Below, piece by piece: positions 17,701 through 25,940 of a stretch of 64,000 nt of DNA. Numbering within the stretch: the stretch's first letter is position 1; the number at the start of each line of letters is the position of its first letter. The stretch lies in the NCBI GenBank assembly GCA_017466325.1, contig JAFTUK010000056.1, positions 1 to 64,000 of the forward strand, read 5' to 3'. Both the position numbers and the translations under genes were made by a program. This DNA comes from Bacteroidaceae bacterium. GTDB lineage: Bacteria > Bacteroidota > Bacteroidia > Bacteroidales > Bacteroidaceae. Under the pieces are notes generated by a model that was given only the letters and a program-made list of their open reading frames with translations, was not told the DNA's origin and searched no databases.

Positions 17701-18755
17701 GCAAAACTGTTGCAATAGATCTGCGGAACAAAGTGAAGGGGGCGGACTGTGTCTTCCGGGGCAGACCCCTCGGTGTTCCACTTTTCCTCTATCCTCTTTT
17801 GCAGGGCGGTCAGGCGGTCGGCATTCTTCTTCATGTCGGCATCCGAGGATGGTATGCCCACATCGTCGACAAAAACTCCGAAGTGTCTTATGCCAAGACT
17901 GTACATTTTCTCAAACTTGCTCATGATGTCGTCGATGACGGTGTTGCTGCCCAGGAACTCATTGCCGGGATGTATGGCCCAGATGAAATTCACCTTGGTC
18001 TCCCCGCTCACCTTGGCCAGGTCGCGCAACATGTCCTGTGTCAACCAACCGTTCTTCTCCTGTTCTTCAGAAATCTTGGTGGGGTAGGCGTCCTTCCACA
18101 TCTGTGAGTGGTAGGGGTCACTCTTGGCACCGAACATATAAGTGTTCATCTTGAAGCGCATCATGTATCGCATCAGGTCCTTCTTCACCTCCACGCTGTA
18201 GGGATAGCCATAGTAGCCCTCCACAAGACCACGGTTCTGTTGGTCGGCGCGGTCATAGATGGTGGTGAAGGGCAGAGTGTTCTCCTCCTTCTGTTCCAGC
18301 ATCTGCTCCAGGGATGCCAAAGCATAGAAGACGGCATTGGTATGCTCTCCTAAAATGGTTACGCCATGCCGGGAAACCTTTATGGCGTGGCGGTCGAAGG
18401 TTTTGGAAACCATTATCTTGCTGATGCCCAGTTTCAAACTGTCTACGGCATAAGCCTCCACTTCCTCGCCACTGCCCACAGTGCCCAGACGGAAGGTGGT
18501 GCGGCTCTCGTCAGTGCCGTCAAAGACTGCTTCCATGCCATGTGTGGCCAGTACGGATGCCAGGCGTTCCTGTGTGGTGCGATCGATGGTACTTTCGCAC
18601 ATAACATTCACCTTTTCTGTCAGGGTAAGGCTGCCGCTGTTCATCGTCAAGGAACGGGGAACGGGATAAATGACATACTTGGCCGCCCATGCGGAAATGC
18701 CGGACAGAGCAAATGTCAGGGCAAGGATACTTGCTTTCAGTAATGTTTTTCTCAT
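14769..18755 (-). CDS. Secreted GH84 beta-N-acetylhexosaminidase with F5/8C-type domains
   Basis: Predicted exported exo-beta-N-acetylglucosaminidase/hyaluronidase-like enzyme of 1328 residues from ATG 18755, where a signal peptide starts (MRKTLLKASILALTFALS). An N-terminal GH20b-like domain precedes the GH84 barrel: NRGLVEGYYGYPYSVE opens it and the catalytic aspartate pair is in FGVFVDDVG. Substrate-assisted catalysis via the N-acetyl group is the family mechanism. Downstream are at least two discoidin (F5/8C)-like regions (KMVDGNYDTYTCLNRN and NNLLDGDQSTYWHSAW). The end GIYIMNGKKIIAP is the C-terminal tail common in secreted Prevotella proteins. Likely substrates are host mucin or N-glycans. 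No SusC/D pair is adjacent. Confidence 0.9.
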   Translation of the reverse strand: MRKTLLKASILALTFALSGISAWAAKYVIYPVPRSLTMNSGSLTLTEKVNVMCESTIDRTTQERLASVLATHGMEAVFDGTDESRTTFRLGTVGSGEEVEAYAVDSLKLGISKIMVSKTFDRHAIKVSRHGVTILGEHTNAVFYALASLEQMLEQKEENTLPFTTIYDRADQQNRGLVEGYYGYPYSVEVKKDLMRYMMRFKMNTYMFGAKSDPYHSQMWKDAYPTKISEEQEKNGWLTQDMLRDLAKVSGETKVNFIWAIHPGNEFLGSNTVIDDIMSKFEKMYSLGIRHFGVFVDDVGIPSSDADMKKNADRLTALQKRIEEKWNTEGSAPEDTVRPLHFVPQIYCNSFASSADQRKRFMAALSKVPSYITVYSTGQGVWSVPNNDHTITVMQEFGRAMGWWWNYPCNDNADGQIYPMDMYSNFVDMPAVGNGERLPSKLNNCQGIVANPMQQGQVAKTSLFSIADYAWNNAGFKNEASWEASFKTIISDEQVRQAYHDITYYLRWNEPESMQTLINNYKNTLAANSPNSANLKATIQKIKGDSEKVITLKDSETQSDRLLYADIAPWVHTLHTYSIVIGKMLDILDNPINGHKENWPKVKEVCDSLDALENSTLYTAYALEGMGNGISVSQRQAQLSRRYLYPFIAYLKEKAIDTYFQNTDAITEPSIITNSPLLNASLQTTGNRIGLSLQASNLDINKYVGVALPEPSLIEKVIIQDDILPYAKFSTDGKEWKKLDAADDAVQQYAGYFIFLNEGAQGIKDFEIKAESFSIYLAKQAKATSITIPDGNIYEGHTADKMVDGNYDTYTCLNRNQQTGDLYTLDLGTETILHDVRLCMGIVNGDYPHSGRIQYSADGKKWANLKVKGNDTYNWSIDLGQNVKYNDEMVYCDFDGAGVSARYVRLRLISANTSKWMRLYEIEVNRQYAENGTLAACTEGNGTAVRQLTDHKAQTGLPASASSPLTYSINRHYDIKGITFYSLPTSVQPTISVTTDGTQWESVGSLTEACQTVDLQSHPKARAVRLEWEGSDAPAIYEITPEYDPNTSSLPQGDSELAQAFALLKAKALNALDSCGQGDKLITQNSQFSSPYTEPSEGSLNNLLDGDQSTYWHSAWSGGAVADGVHYLEIALPGKNIGKVIMHMGRRSNTDGHHLIEAQIIGVTSGSGISAETELVANVTFPYSNQRETVKTSFTLQKPYPAIRLMEQRTTGNTSGVSAGFFHIGELQLYSTTEYYKLKNAQAEADALFDATEPLPSEATEEDLKALQEAYDAFMYKVFGVIPSGIEDTIGQESNNSKKVLYNLKGQRVKHPEHNGIYIMNGKKIIAP

Positions 18756-18875
18756 AAAAAAAGATTGAAATGTAATCGTCAGGTTAATCCGCACAAAGTT
18801 AATAAAAAAAATGAAAAGGACAATCCATTTGCCGCTCTTTTGCATTGCGAGGTTAAATTGCAGATGTTAAAGGCA

Positions 18876-18904
18876 TTTGTTGTTATGGATATTGCCTATA
18901 TTTG
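18876..18904 (+). promoter_or_regulatory. Possible promoter of the SGNH-MBOAT operon
   Basis: TAtaTTTG at 18897-18904 is a good -7; the nearest TTTG (18876-18879) leaves only 17 bases, shorter than usual. Confidence 0.5.
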
Positions 18905-18957
18905 TGCAGATATTGGACAAAATGTACGCAGAAAAAAGTGCAGGAAACATATAGTAC

Positions 18958-19788
18958 ATGAAGGAATATGCCCGTTTGATACTCATCCTCCTGATACCAT
19001 TGCTGATGGTGTCGGCATATTCCCTTAGCGGACACAGGATAGCCTTCAACGGATGGACTGTGGCCAAGGCACGTGCGTGGGAGAAGGTCCTGGCAGACGT
19101 GTTGTCCGAGGACTCCCTGCCTTCTTCCGTGAGTGGGGAGGCATGTGCCTCCCTGTGCCCCGACACCCTGTCCCCGGTGATGGAGGAGAAGGCTGATACG
19201 GTATTCTCCCCTGACACCTGCAGGAAGAACATCCTCTTTTTCGGAGATTCCATGGTGGAGGGACTTTCCATGCGCTTTGCCGATTATGCCAGGGAAAACG
19301 GACACATTCTGTACTCTGTATGCTGGTATGGCTCTTCAACCTATGCTTGGGCCAACAATCCGGACACGTTGCAGAGTTTCCTCCGATGGTCGGAGGCAGA
19401 TTATGTGGTCGTGTCGCTCGGAGGAAATGAATTGAAGGTGAAGGACTTGGAAAACAGGGCCGCATACATCCGAACCATACAGTCCCAACTGGGCAGCCGC
19501 CCCACCGTGTGGATAGCCCCGCCAAGTTGGGTGAAGAACCCCACCATCACTGAGGTGATACGCTCCGTGGTGGGCGACAGAAGATACTTTGACAGTACCC
19601 GTCTGGCCTTTACCCGTGGTTCGGACAAGATGCACCCCACATTCAACTCGGCATCCAAGTGGATGGACAGCATAGCGGTGTGGATGGCATCTCCGGAAAC
19701 CGCGCATCCCATAGTAATGGATGTGCCTGTACAGAAATATCCACGCAAGTGGAAGAAACGTTTCATCTTCCCCAACAAAACCATGTAA
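18958..19788 (+). CDS. Membrane-anchored SGNH-hydrolase-like protein
   Basis: Predicted periplasmic protein of 276 residues with one N-terminal membrane segment (ARLILILLIPLLMVSAYSL). The SGNH/GDSL fold is shown by block I NILFFGDSMVEGL (nucleophile Ser), block III VVSLGGNELK and the C-terminal block SDKMHPT with the Asp-x-x-His pair. The next gene, six bases on, is an MBOAT acyltransferase; such pairs (as AlgI with AlgJ/AlgX, or PatA/PatB) move acetyl groups across the membrane onto polysaccharide. This protein is therefore probably the periplasmic O-acetyltransferase or esterase partner. The polymer is unknown; peptidoglycan and a surface glycan are both possible. Confidence 0.82.
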   Translation: MKEYARLILILLIPLLMVSAYSLSGHRIAFNGWTVAKARAWEKVLADVLSEDSLPSSVSGEACASLCPDTLSPVMEEKADTVFSPDTCRKNILFFGDSMVEGLSMRFADYARENGHILYSVCWYGSSTYAWANNPDTLQSFLRWSEADYVVVSLGGNELKVKDLENRAAYIRTIQSQLGSRPTVWIAPPSWVKNPTITEVIRSVVGDRRYFDSTRLAFTRGSDKMHPTFNSASKWMDSIAVWMASPETAHPIVMDVPVQKYPRKWKKRFIFPNKTM

Positions 19789-19794
19789 GCGGAT

Positions 19795-21210
19795 ATGCTC
19801 TTCAATACAATACCATTCTACGCCGTATTCATTGTCTTCCTGACGATTTATGCCGTACTGCAAAGGACGAGCAGGACGCTGATGATGCTATATGTGGTTC
19901 TGTTTTCCCTGCTCTTCTTCAGCAGGATGAACCCCGAGGTGTCCATGCTCCTGCCCTTAACCGCCCTGCTCAGTTGGAGCATGACACGCAGGATGAACGA
20001 GTGCAAGGGTGTGTTGCGCAAGAGGTGGCTATGGTTCATTGTGGTGGTGGAACTGTTGCCGTTGCTGTATTTCAAGTACACCAATTTCGGCATAGATGTG
20101 ATAAACTCCCTGTTGCGCGACAATCTGCCCATGCTGGACCTTGTCCTGCCGGTGGGCATATCCTTCTATACATTCCAGGCCATAGCCCATACCGTGGAGG
20201 TGTACAAGCGCCGCCTGCGCCTGAAGATGGATTTTCTGGAATATATCTTCTATCTCAGTTTCTTCCCCTTGCTTCTGGCGGGTCCGATAACACGTCCTGC
20301 CACCATGCTCCAGCAGATGAGGGAGAATACGGAGGTGAACCCGCGCCTGCTCTACACGGGCCTTTGGCTGGTGATGATGGGCATCCTGAAGAAATGCGTG
20401 GTAGCCGACTATATAGCCCAGTTCAATAATTGGGCTTTCGACGAACCGATGCTCTACAATGGTTTTGAGTTGCTGATGGCCGTGGCTGGTTTCAGCGTGC
20501 AGATATATTGCGATTTCTCCGGCTATAGCGATATGAGCATAGGCATTGCCGCCATGATGGGATTCAGGTTGAGGGAGAATTTCAATTTCCCCTACCAGTC
20601 CTTGAACATAACGGAATTCTGGCGCCGTTGGCACATCTCTCTGTCCACATGGTTCCGCGACTATCTCTATATCCCTATGGGAGGCAACAGGGTGGGGCGT
20701 GCCCGGATGTACTTCAACAATTTCATCACCATGGTGGTGGCGGGCTTGTGGCATGGCAGTACGCTGATGTTTGTCCTGTGGGGCGCCATGCATGGCACTG
20801 CCCTGGTGGTCCACAAGTTCTGCAACAGGCTGTTCCTTCACCGTCTGCCCTCCAGCCGATTGTGGGTGAAGATTCCCAGTTGGCTGCTTTTCCAGAGTTT
20901 CCTGATGCTCACGTGGGTGTTTTTCCGTTCGGCGGACATGTCCACGGCCTTGGCCTTCCTGCAAAGGATGGTAACGGATTTCGACACGGAGTGTATTCCG
21001 GCTTTCTTTGTACAGCGTCCCTTGTGGTTGGTCATGGTGACAGTGTCCATGCTTGTGCATTGCATACGCGAACGTTGGTTCTATCGTCTGCAGGAGACAT
21101 TTATCTCACTGCCATGGCTTGTGAAGTCGTTGCTGTTCCTTGTTGTCCTGCAAATGGCCATCGAGTTCAGCAATAGCGAGGTGCAGCCTTTCCTGTACTA
21201 TAAGTTCTGA
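19795..21210 (+). CDS. MBOAT-family O-acyltransferase (AlgI/DltB-like)
   Basis: Integral membrane protein of 471 residues with about ten membrane segments. MBOAT hallmarks are SLNITEFWRRWHISLSTWFR followed by DYLYIPMGG, and the catalytic histidine in VVAGLWHGSTLMFVLWG. It also has FYTFQAIAHTVEVYKRR near residue 120. It would carry acetyl from cytoplasmic acetyl-CoA through the membrane to the partner encoded just upstream. ATG at 19795 follows the SGNH stop by six bases. AlgI-like rather than DltB because no D-alanine ligation genes are near. Confidence 0.9.
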   Translation: MLFNTIPFYAVFIVFLTIYAVLQRTSRTLMMLYVVLFSLLFFSRMNPEVSMLLPLTALLSWSMTRRMNECKGVLRKRWLWFIVVVELLPLLYFKYTNFGIDVINSLLRDNLPMLDLVLPVGISFYTFQAIAHTVEVYKRRLRLKMDFLEYIFYLSFFPLLLAGPITRPATMLQQMRENTEVNPRLLYTGLWLVMMGILKKCVVADYIAQFNNWAFDEPMLYNGFELLMAVAGFSVQIYCDFSGYSDMSIGIAAMMGFRLRENFNFPYQSLNITEFWRRWHISLSTWFRDYLYIPMGGNRVGRARMYFNNFITMVVAGLWHGSTLMFVLWGAMHGTALVVHKFCNRLFLHRLPSSRLWVKIPSWLLFQSFLMLTWVFFRSADMSTALAFLQRMVTDFDTECIPAFFVQRPLWLVMVTVSMLVHCIRERWFYRLQETFISLPWLVKSLLFLVVLQMAIEFSNSEVQPFLYYKF

Positions 21211-21322
21211 ATGCGTCCTTTCCATCTGATAGGATGGATCTGCCAGATGAACCTTAAACCCTATATTCGACACCAATAATTTTTCAGGTCTCCGTGATTC
21301 TCCTCCCGAGTCTCCTGATTTT

Positions 21323-21402
21323 GTCCTCGGTGGCGGTAAAACGAGCCGCCACTGGCGGTGAACTTTATCGCCGAGGGCGGCTCATTTTACCGCCACCGAC
21401 GG
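21323..21402. repeat. Mosaic extragenic palindrome, copy B
   Basis: Arms at 21330-21350 and 21376-21396 (21 bases, one mismatch; left arm begins GTGGCGGTAAAACGAG) enclose ACTGGCGGTGAACTTTATCG. The whole element closely matches the reverse complement of copy C at 42309-42389, so the two lie in opposite orientation. Confidence 0.8.
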
Positions 21403-21683
21403 CTCGGCGAGGGTTCCTGTATGCCAGAAGCATGGAAACCATAGCCCATTTCTACTTTCCGGTGTCTTTTGTTCAAATCGGCTCATTAGTGTTTTGATGA
21501 AGATAGGCTATATTTTTGATCGGATGATTTGCCGTTTTTGAGGGAGTAACATTCTATCGAGTGTTTTTGTTTTAACGGATAAGTTGGAAACGTACTCTTT
21601 AGAGGAAGGAGTTTCCATACAGAGAAATATAAGGATAGACGGTGTGCTGAATCATCGGACTCACGTAAATAAATAATGTATAG

Positions 21684-21784
21684 TACTACGATTGTAGTTG
21701 GTTATCGTGTTTTTTTCATCCAAATACTATGATTATAGTTAAAACTTATGTGCTGACAAATGATTTTGTACTACATTTGCAGTA
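21684..21784 (+). promoter_or_regulatory. Three BlaI/MecI-type operators and promoter
   Basis: Three dyads precede the BlaI gene: TACTACGATTGTAGTT (21684-21699), TACTATGATTATAGTT (21725-21740) and TACTACATTTGCAGTA (21769-21784). They resemble the known BlaI box TACTACATATGTAGTA. Centre-to-centre spacings are 41 and 44 bases. The third covers the -7 element TAcaTTTG (21772-21779), so a bound repressor would block the promoter; autoregulation of the BlaI/M56 pair is likely. Confidence 0.75.
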
Positions 21785-21846
21785 GAAAAGCATGGCGACA
21801 TATACTTTTTGATATCAAATGCAATAAATATAATACTTACGGCAAT

Positions 21847-22215
21847 ATGGAAAACAAGAAATCTCTAACCAAGGCTGAACTAAATGTGATGAACATTCTG
21901 TGGAGCAAGAACGAAGCCACCGTGAACGAGATAATCGAAGTGATGAGCGAACCCAAACCTGCCTACACAACGGTGCTGACCGTGATGCAGGTACTTACCC
22001 GCAAGGGAATAGTCTCTCCTGAGCGCAGGGGCAAGGCGCACGTGTTTCGTCCTCTGCTCTCTCGCGAAGAATACATCGATACTTTTATGCAGGAAACCCG
22101 CAACGTTCTCTTTCAGGGTTCTTTGCGCAGTCTCTTCTCCTATTTCGTGAAGAGCGAAAAACTGAGCAAGGAAGAACTGAATAAGATCCTTGACGAAATC
22201 AATGACGAGGAGTAA
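21847..22215 (+). CDS. BlaI/MecI-family winged-helix repressor
   Basis: Cytoplasmic dimeric repressor of 122 residues. ATG 21847 is chosen because MENKKSLTKAELNVMNILW is the family start; upstream in-frame codons cover the promoter. The winged helix runs through ATVNEIIEVM, PAYTTVLTVMQVLTRKGIV and RRGKAHVFRPL, and the C-terminal helices (LFSYFVKSEKLSKEELNKIL) dimerise. In the family, proteolysis initiated by a membrane M56 peptidase inactivates the repressor; that partner is encoded next. In Bacteroidales such pairs are common and usually not tied to beta-lactam resistance. Confidence 0.93.
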   Translation: MENKKSLTKAELNVMNILWSKNEATVNEIIEVMSEPKPAYTTVLTVMQVLTRKGIVSPERRGKAHVFRPLLSREEYIDTFMQETRNVLFQGSLRSLFSYFVKSEKLSKEELNKILDEINDEE

Positions 22216-22259
22216 TCCTGTTACATGAAATTCCAATCACTTAACCCCCTTCACACCTT

Positions 22260-24263
22260 ATGACAAACTTTGATCCCCTTATCCCCGTGCTGCAAGGCTA
22301 TGGCAGTATCCTGCTGGTATCAACTATGCTGATGGCATTCTACTTATTGGTGATGTCGCGCAAGCAATCGTTTCGGTTTCAGCGCATGTACTTGCTGGCT
22401 ATCCCTGCGGTATGTTTCATGCAGATTATAGCATTGGCCGTTCTGCCTAAAATTATGCCTCAAAGAGAGGTCGAGGTTATTACTCTCACCCAGGAAGAGG
22501 CCAGGCGATACCAATATGAGAATCCTGATACGAAGGTGATTGCTGAGGAAATGCCAGCCGCAGAAGCAGAGGGCATATCCACTCCAACGCCCTTGCCCGA
22601 AGAAGAACAATTTGTAATATCTGCCAGCACTATCCAAAAATGTATCTACCTTGGCATTCCCATAGTGTCAGCACTGCTCTTGCTCATAATACTCATCCCT
22701 CTTGTGCAAATCTTGCTTCGTACACGTGCTATCAGGCTCTCAAACATGGAGGGTTCCTGCACCATCGTACGGAAACCATGGGTCAGCACTCCCTTCTCCA
22801 TGGGACGCATCATATTTCTGCCCATGGGAAAGAGCAAGGAGGCAGAAGATATTTTTATCAAGCATGAAGAGGCTCACATCCAGAGTTTGCACTACATTGA
22901 TGTGTGGTGCATAGAGGTGATGGTAAGACTACTATGGTTCAACCCCATGCTATGGGTGGTACGCAAGCACTTGCGCGACTTGCACGAATTTGAAGCCGAC
23001 CGCCTGGTTCTTGCACAAGGTGTGGATGCACATTCTTATCAGTGCCTGTTGTTGGAAGTGGCTTCAGGCGAATGTTCCATCCTTACCAATGGTTTCAACC
23101 AATCCTTTATTCGTCGTCGCATCAGGGAAATGAAGCGCAAGGGTGTCGCCGTTCTTGGACATTGGGGTAAAACCGCGGCCATATTGTGGGGCGTTACACT
23201 GGTAGGTGCTTCTACCATATTTGCCCTGCCGGAGCAAAAAGCAGTAGTAATACATATCGAGAAGCAGATAACCGCAACTGGCGATACCATCTATTCGGAT
23301 GCAGAGATAAAAGACAGGGTTCGCCAATTATGCCCAGAAGGAAGAGTTGCATTAGTAAATGAAATTGTCGAAGATTTAGAAGCAGACATTAATGTCACCA
23401 AGGTTGTTTTTGTTTCTCCACATGATACAATATGTTTTGATGAGAAGACCATACAAATCATTGCCCAGATGTACCGCAATAATCCAAAGGCCCTCTATGA
23501 AGTGCTTGGACGTCCTCAGCCAACAGAGGAAGAATTGGTAAAGAAGAGAATTAAGGCAAAAGAGGAAGAAAACAAACATCTTTACTCGCGTAGATTGAGG
23601 AAACATTTAGGAATTTCCAAGTTTCTACCTGCCAAATCGCTAAAGTTTGTCGACACCTTTATGCTAACATACTCGTTTGGAGACTTACAAAAGCAGCAAG
23701 GTTCACCTGTCTTCAATGTGGGAGCAATATGTACTTCCTTATTCGATAACTTCCTTGTACTGACAATGACAATGGATACTACTATAGTTCTCAGGCATGA
23801 ACAGTACAGGTACGCCCCCAACAATTTTCCCACCATCACCGGTTGGATGCTCAAGAATTGTGATACCTATTGGAGGGAAGGACAAATAGAGTATAACGGT
23901 GGTGTGGATGCTGACACAGACGACAAGAATAGTGCCCCTCTCTCTGCTAAAGAGCGTGCTAAGGTAAAAAGTACCATAAAGCAACTTCGCGCCAAGTACG
24001 AGCGTACATTCACTTCTGGCGAATTCATAGAGAATAGCAATGCCGACAAAATCTTCGTTGTTCAGTTGCCTCATATAGAAGAAATCAAAAATGCAGGTAC
24101 ATTGAATGACCGAATTTTCCGGGAGAAGGCAAAGAAATGTTATGCCATCGAGTTCTACAAGAAGGGACGCAAAGATGCCATGCGCATGCTCATCTTTACA
24201 TACGAAGAAGTCAGCATAGAAACCATTCTCGGCAAGATTTCAAAATACATCCGATTCGAATAG
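22260..24263 (+). CDS. BlaR1/MecR1-like M56 membrane metallopeptidase
   Basis: Predicted signal-transducing zinc protease of 667 residues. Membrane segments lie at about 12-30, 42-62 and 125-150, and a fourth near 295-315. The zinc motif HEEAH (residues about 202-206, in FIKHEEAHIQSLHYIDVWC) and HEFEADRLVL are M56 hallmarks. The extracytoplasmic part from about 320 on has no penicillin-binding motifs that I can see, so the signal is probably not a beta-lactam. It contains a KRIKAKEEENKHL coiled stretch and a SFGDLQKQQGSPVFNVG region I do not recognise. It starts 44 bases after the BlaI stop, same operon. Base composition in the C-terminal half is more AT-rich. Confidence 0.88.
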   Translation: MTNFDPLIPVLQGYGSILLVSTMLMAFYLLVMSRKQSFRFQRMYLLAIPAVCFMQIIALAVLPKIMPQREVEVITLTQEEARRYQYENPDTKVIAEEMPAAEAEGISTPTPLPEEEQFVISASTIQKCIYLGIPIVSALLLLIILIPLVQILLRTRAIRLSNMEGSCTIVRKPWVSTPFSMGRIIFLPMGKSKEAEDIFIKHEEAHIQSLHYIDVWCIEVMVRLLWFNPMLWVVRKHLRDLHEFEADRLVLAQGVDAHSYQCLLLEVASGECSILTNGFNQSFIRRRIREMKRKGVAVLGHWGKTAAILWGVTLVGASTIFALPEQKAVVIHIEKQITATGDTIYSDAEIKDRVRQLCPEGRVALVNEIVEDLEADINVTKVVFVSPHDTICFDEKTIQIIAQMYRNNPKALYEVLGRPQPTEEELVKKRIKAKEEENKHLYSRRLRKHLGISKFLPAKSLKFVDTFMLTYSFGDLQKQQGSPVFNVGAICTSLFDNFLVLTMTMDTTIVLRHEQYRYAPNNFPTITGWMLKNCDTYWREGQIEYNGGVDADTDDKNSAPLSAKERAKVKSTIKQLRAKYERTFTSGEFIENSNADKIFVVQLPHIEEIKNAGTLNDRIFREKAKKCYAIEFYKKGRKDAMRMLIFTYEEVSIETILGKISKYIRFE

Positions 24264-24677
24264 GAGATACTAAACACGGGTGTCAAAAATATAATAACAA
24301 AGGTAAATGCGAAAGTTGGCATGCTATGCCCTTGCTTAACCTTAGCATCTTGAGACATCATCCTCCAGTTCATCGGTTCGAAGAAATCCGTTATCATTTG
24401 ACATCGTATAGGAAACTCGTGCTCAACATAAAAGTGGACTTTTCTGTATTTGTTTGATTCTATTCTTGCTTTTTCGCTCACTTAATCGTACCCTTGAGAC
24501 TGTGTCTCGAAGGTACTTACACTCGGAAATCCTCAAACAAGTTTGGTATTTACCTCGCTTATTCGTACCTTTGACCTGCCGGTCGAAGGTACTCACGTTC
24601 GGAAAATTGCAAACAAGTTTGCATTTTCGCTCACTTAATCGTACCTTTGTGCGGAAGAATAACGTAGGAACAAGGAC
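24264..24677. other. Intergenic region with tandem mirror promoters
   Basis: Of this 414-base gap, 24466-24649 is the repeated promoter array described separately. The first 190 bases contain no gene or repeat that I can support, only an isolated CAAAGGTA (minus-strand -7 type) near 24298. Confidence 0.6.
24466..24649. promoter_or_regulatory. Tandem array of bidirectional Bacteroidetes promoters
   Basis: Three plus-strand promoters: TTG 24466-24468 with TAccCTTG 24489-24496; TTTG 24542-24545 with TAccTTTG 24566-24573; TTTG 24618-24621 with TAccTTTG 24642-24649, all with 20-base spacers. Two minus-strand promoters overlap them: TTTG at 24534-24537 and TAccTTCG at 24508-24515; TTTG at 24610-24613 and TAccTTCG at 24584-24591, with 18-base spacers. 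The -7 boxes lie in hairpins of 13 and 12 bp (24488-24516, 24565-24592) and the -33 boxes in the palindrome CAAACAAGTTTG. The last forward promoter would drive pepT, 29 bases on. Confidence 0.75.
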
Positions 24678-25922
24678 ATGATGAAAAAGGAAATAGTAGA
24701 AAGATTCTTGAAGTATGTAGGTTTCGACACCCAGTCAAGCGAGGAGGCAGAGGGCAAGTGTCCAAGTACAGAGAAGCAGTTGCGTCTGGCGGAATATCTG
24801 GTGGAGGAACTGAAGGAGATGGGTATGCAGGAGGTGGAGATGGACGCCCATGGCTATGTCTATGCCACTCTGCCTTCAAGCGAGGGTTTGGAGGAAGTGC
24901 CTGTGGTGGGATTCATTGCACACATGGACACCAGTCCTGATTGCTCGGGTGCTGATGTAAAACCGCGCATCATAGAGAACTACGACGGCACGGACATCGT
25001 GTTGGACGAAGCGGAAGGTATCGTGACACGTGTCAGCCAGTTCCCCGAACTCCTTGCGCACAAGGGCGAGGACCTCATCGTTACCGACGGTCATACCCTG
25101 CTCGGCGCCGACGACAAGGCAGGCATTGCCGAGATAATGACGGCAATGTCGTACCTGTTGACCCATCCCGAGGTGAAGCACGGCAAGGTGCGTGTTTGCT
25201 TCAATCCCGACGAGGAAATCGGTTGTGGCGCACACCTCTTCGATGTGGAGAAGTTCGGATGCCAGTGGGCCTACACTATGGACGGTAGCGAGGTGGGCGA
25301 ACTGGAGTACGAGAACTTCAATGCCGCCAGTGCCAAGATTGTTGTGAACGGCGTGAGCGTGCATCCCGGCTATGCCAAGGACAAGATGGTGAATGCCGCC
25401 CTGTTGGCTACGGAATTTGCCCAGCAGATGCCGGAGAACGAGGTGCCAGAACGCACCACCGGTTACGAAGGCTTCTTCCACCTGTACCAGATGCAGGGTG
25501 GGGTGGAGCAGGCCACACTGACCTACATAATCCGCGACCACAACACGCAGATGTTCCAGATGCGCAAGCGTCTTATCCTGGACATGTGCGAGAGGATGAA
25601 CGACAAGTACGGGCACGGCACATTCCTGCCCGAGGTGAAGGACACCTATTATAATATGCACACCCAGTTGGTAGACAAGCCCCACATCACCGACATTGCC
25701 CTGCGTGCCATTGAGGAGGCATGCGGATTCTCCAAGGTAGTGCCCATCCGTGGCGGTACAGACGGAGCGCAGTTGTCATTCAAGGGGTTGCCCTGTCCTA
25801 ATATCTTTGCCGGCGGACTCAACTTCCACGGCCGTCACGAGTTCCTGCCCGTGCAGAGCATGGAGAAGGCCATGCATACGGTGGTGAACATCTGCCGTAT
25901 CGTTTCCGAGAAGTACGCTTAA
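24678..25922 (+). CDS. pepT: Peptidase T (tripeptide aminopeptidase)
   Basis: Cytosolic M20 metallopeptidase that removes the N-terminal residue of tripeptides. The product has 414 residues, the family length. Di-zinc site motifs are visible: [11 protein letters not shown] (His, catalytic Asp), [14 protein letters not shown] (bridging Asp), [14 protein letters not shown] (catalytic Glu and next ligand), [17 protein letters not shown] and, near the end, [10 protein letters not shown] PepT dimerisation domain lies between. ATG at 24678 or 24681 could be used. It has an elaborate promoter array upstream and is followed after 18 bases by a DUF454 gene, possibly co-transcribed. Identity is firm. 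Confidence 0.96.
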   Translation: MMKKEIVERFLKYVGFDTQSSEEAEGKCPSTEKQLRLAEYLVEELKEMGMQEVEMDAHGYVYATLPSSEGLEEVPVVGFIAHMDTSPDCSGADVKPRIIENYDGTDIVLDEAEGIVTRVSQFPELLAHKGEDLIVTDGHTLLGADDKAGIAEIMTAMSYLLTHPEVKHGKVRVCFNPDEEIGCGAHLFDVEKFGCQWAYTMDGSEVGELEYENFNAASAKIVVNGVSVHPGYAKDKMVNAALLATEFAQQMPENEVPERTTGYEGFFHLYQMQGGVEQATLTYIIRDHNTQMFQMRKRLILDMCERMNDKYGHGTFLPEVKDTYYNMHTQLVDKPHITDIALRAIEEACGFSKVVPIRGGTDGAQLSFKGLPCPNIFAGGLNFHGRHEFLPVQSMEKAMHTVVNICRIVSEKYA

Positions 25923-25940
25923 AGGTCAGTACAGGCAGGG

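Larger units (their letters stand above)
21211..21846. other. Intergenic region with repeats and BlaI operators
   Basis: This 636-base gap holds a short hairpin after the MBOAT stop (TCCATC/GATGGA), the motif GACACCAATAATTTTTCA at 21269-21286, mosaic palindrome B, a CAAATCGG-CTCATTAG fragment at 21474-21487 and three BlaI-type dyads with a -7 box at 21684-21784. I see no gene; the stretch 21490-21680 shows nothing. Confidence 0.6.

Noticed and set aside
21847-24263. Beta-lactam resistance operon
   Set aside because: A BlaI/M56 pair is present but no beta-lactamase or penicillin-binding protein gene follows, and the sensor lacks visible penicillin-binding motifs.
24466-24649. Possible CRISPR array because of regular 76-base repeats
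   Set aside because: The repeated parts are promoter elements and palindromes, the intervening sequence is also repeated, and no cas gene is present.
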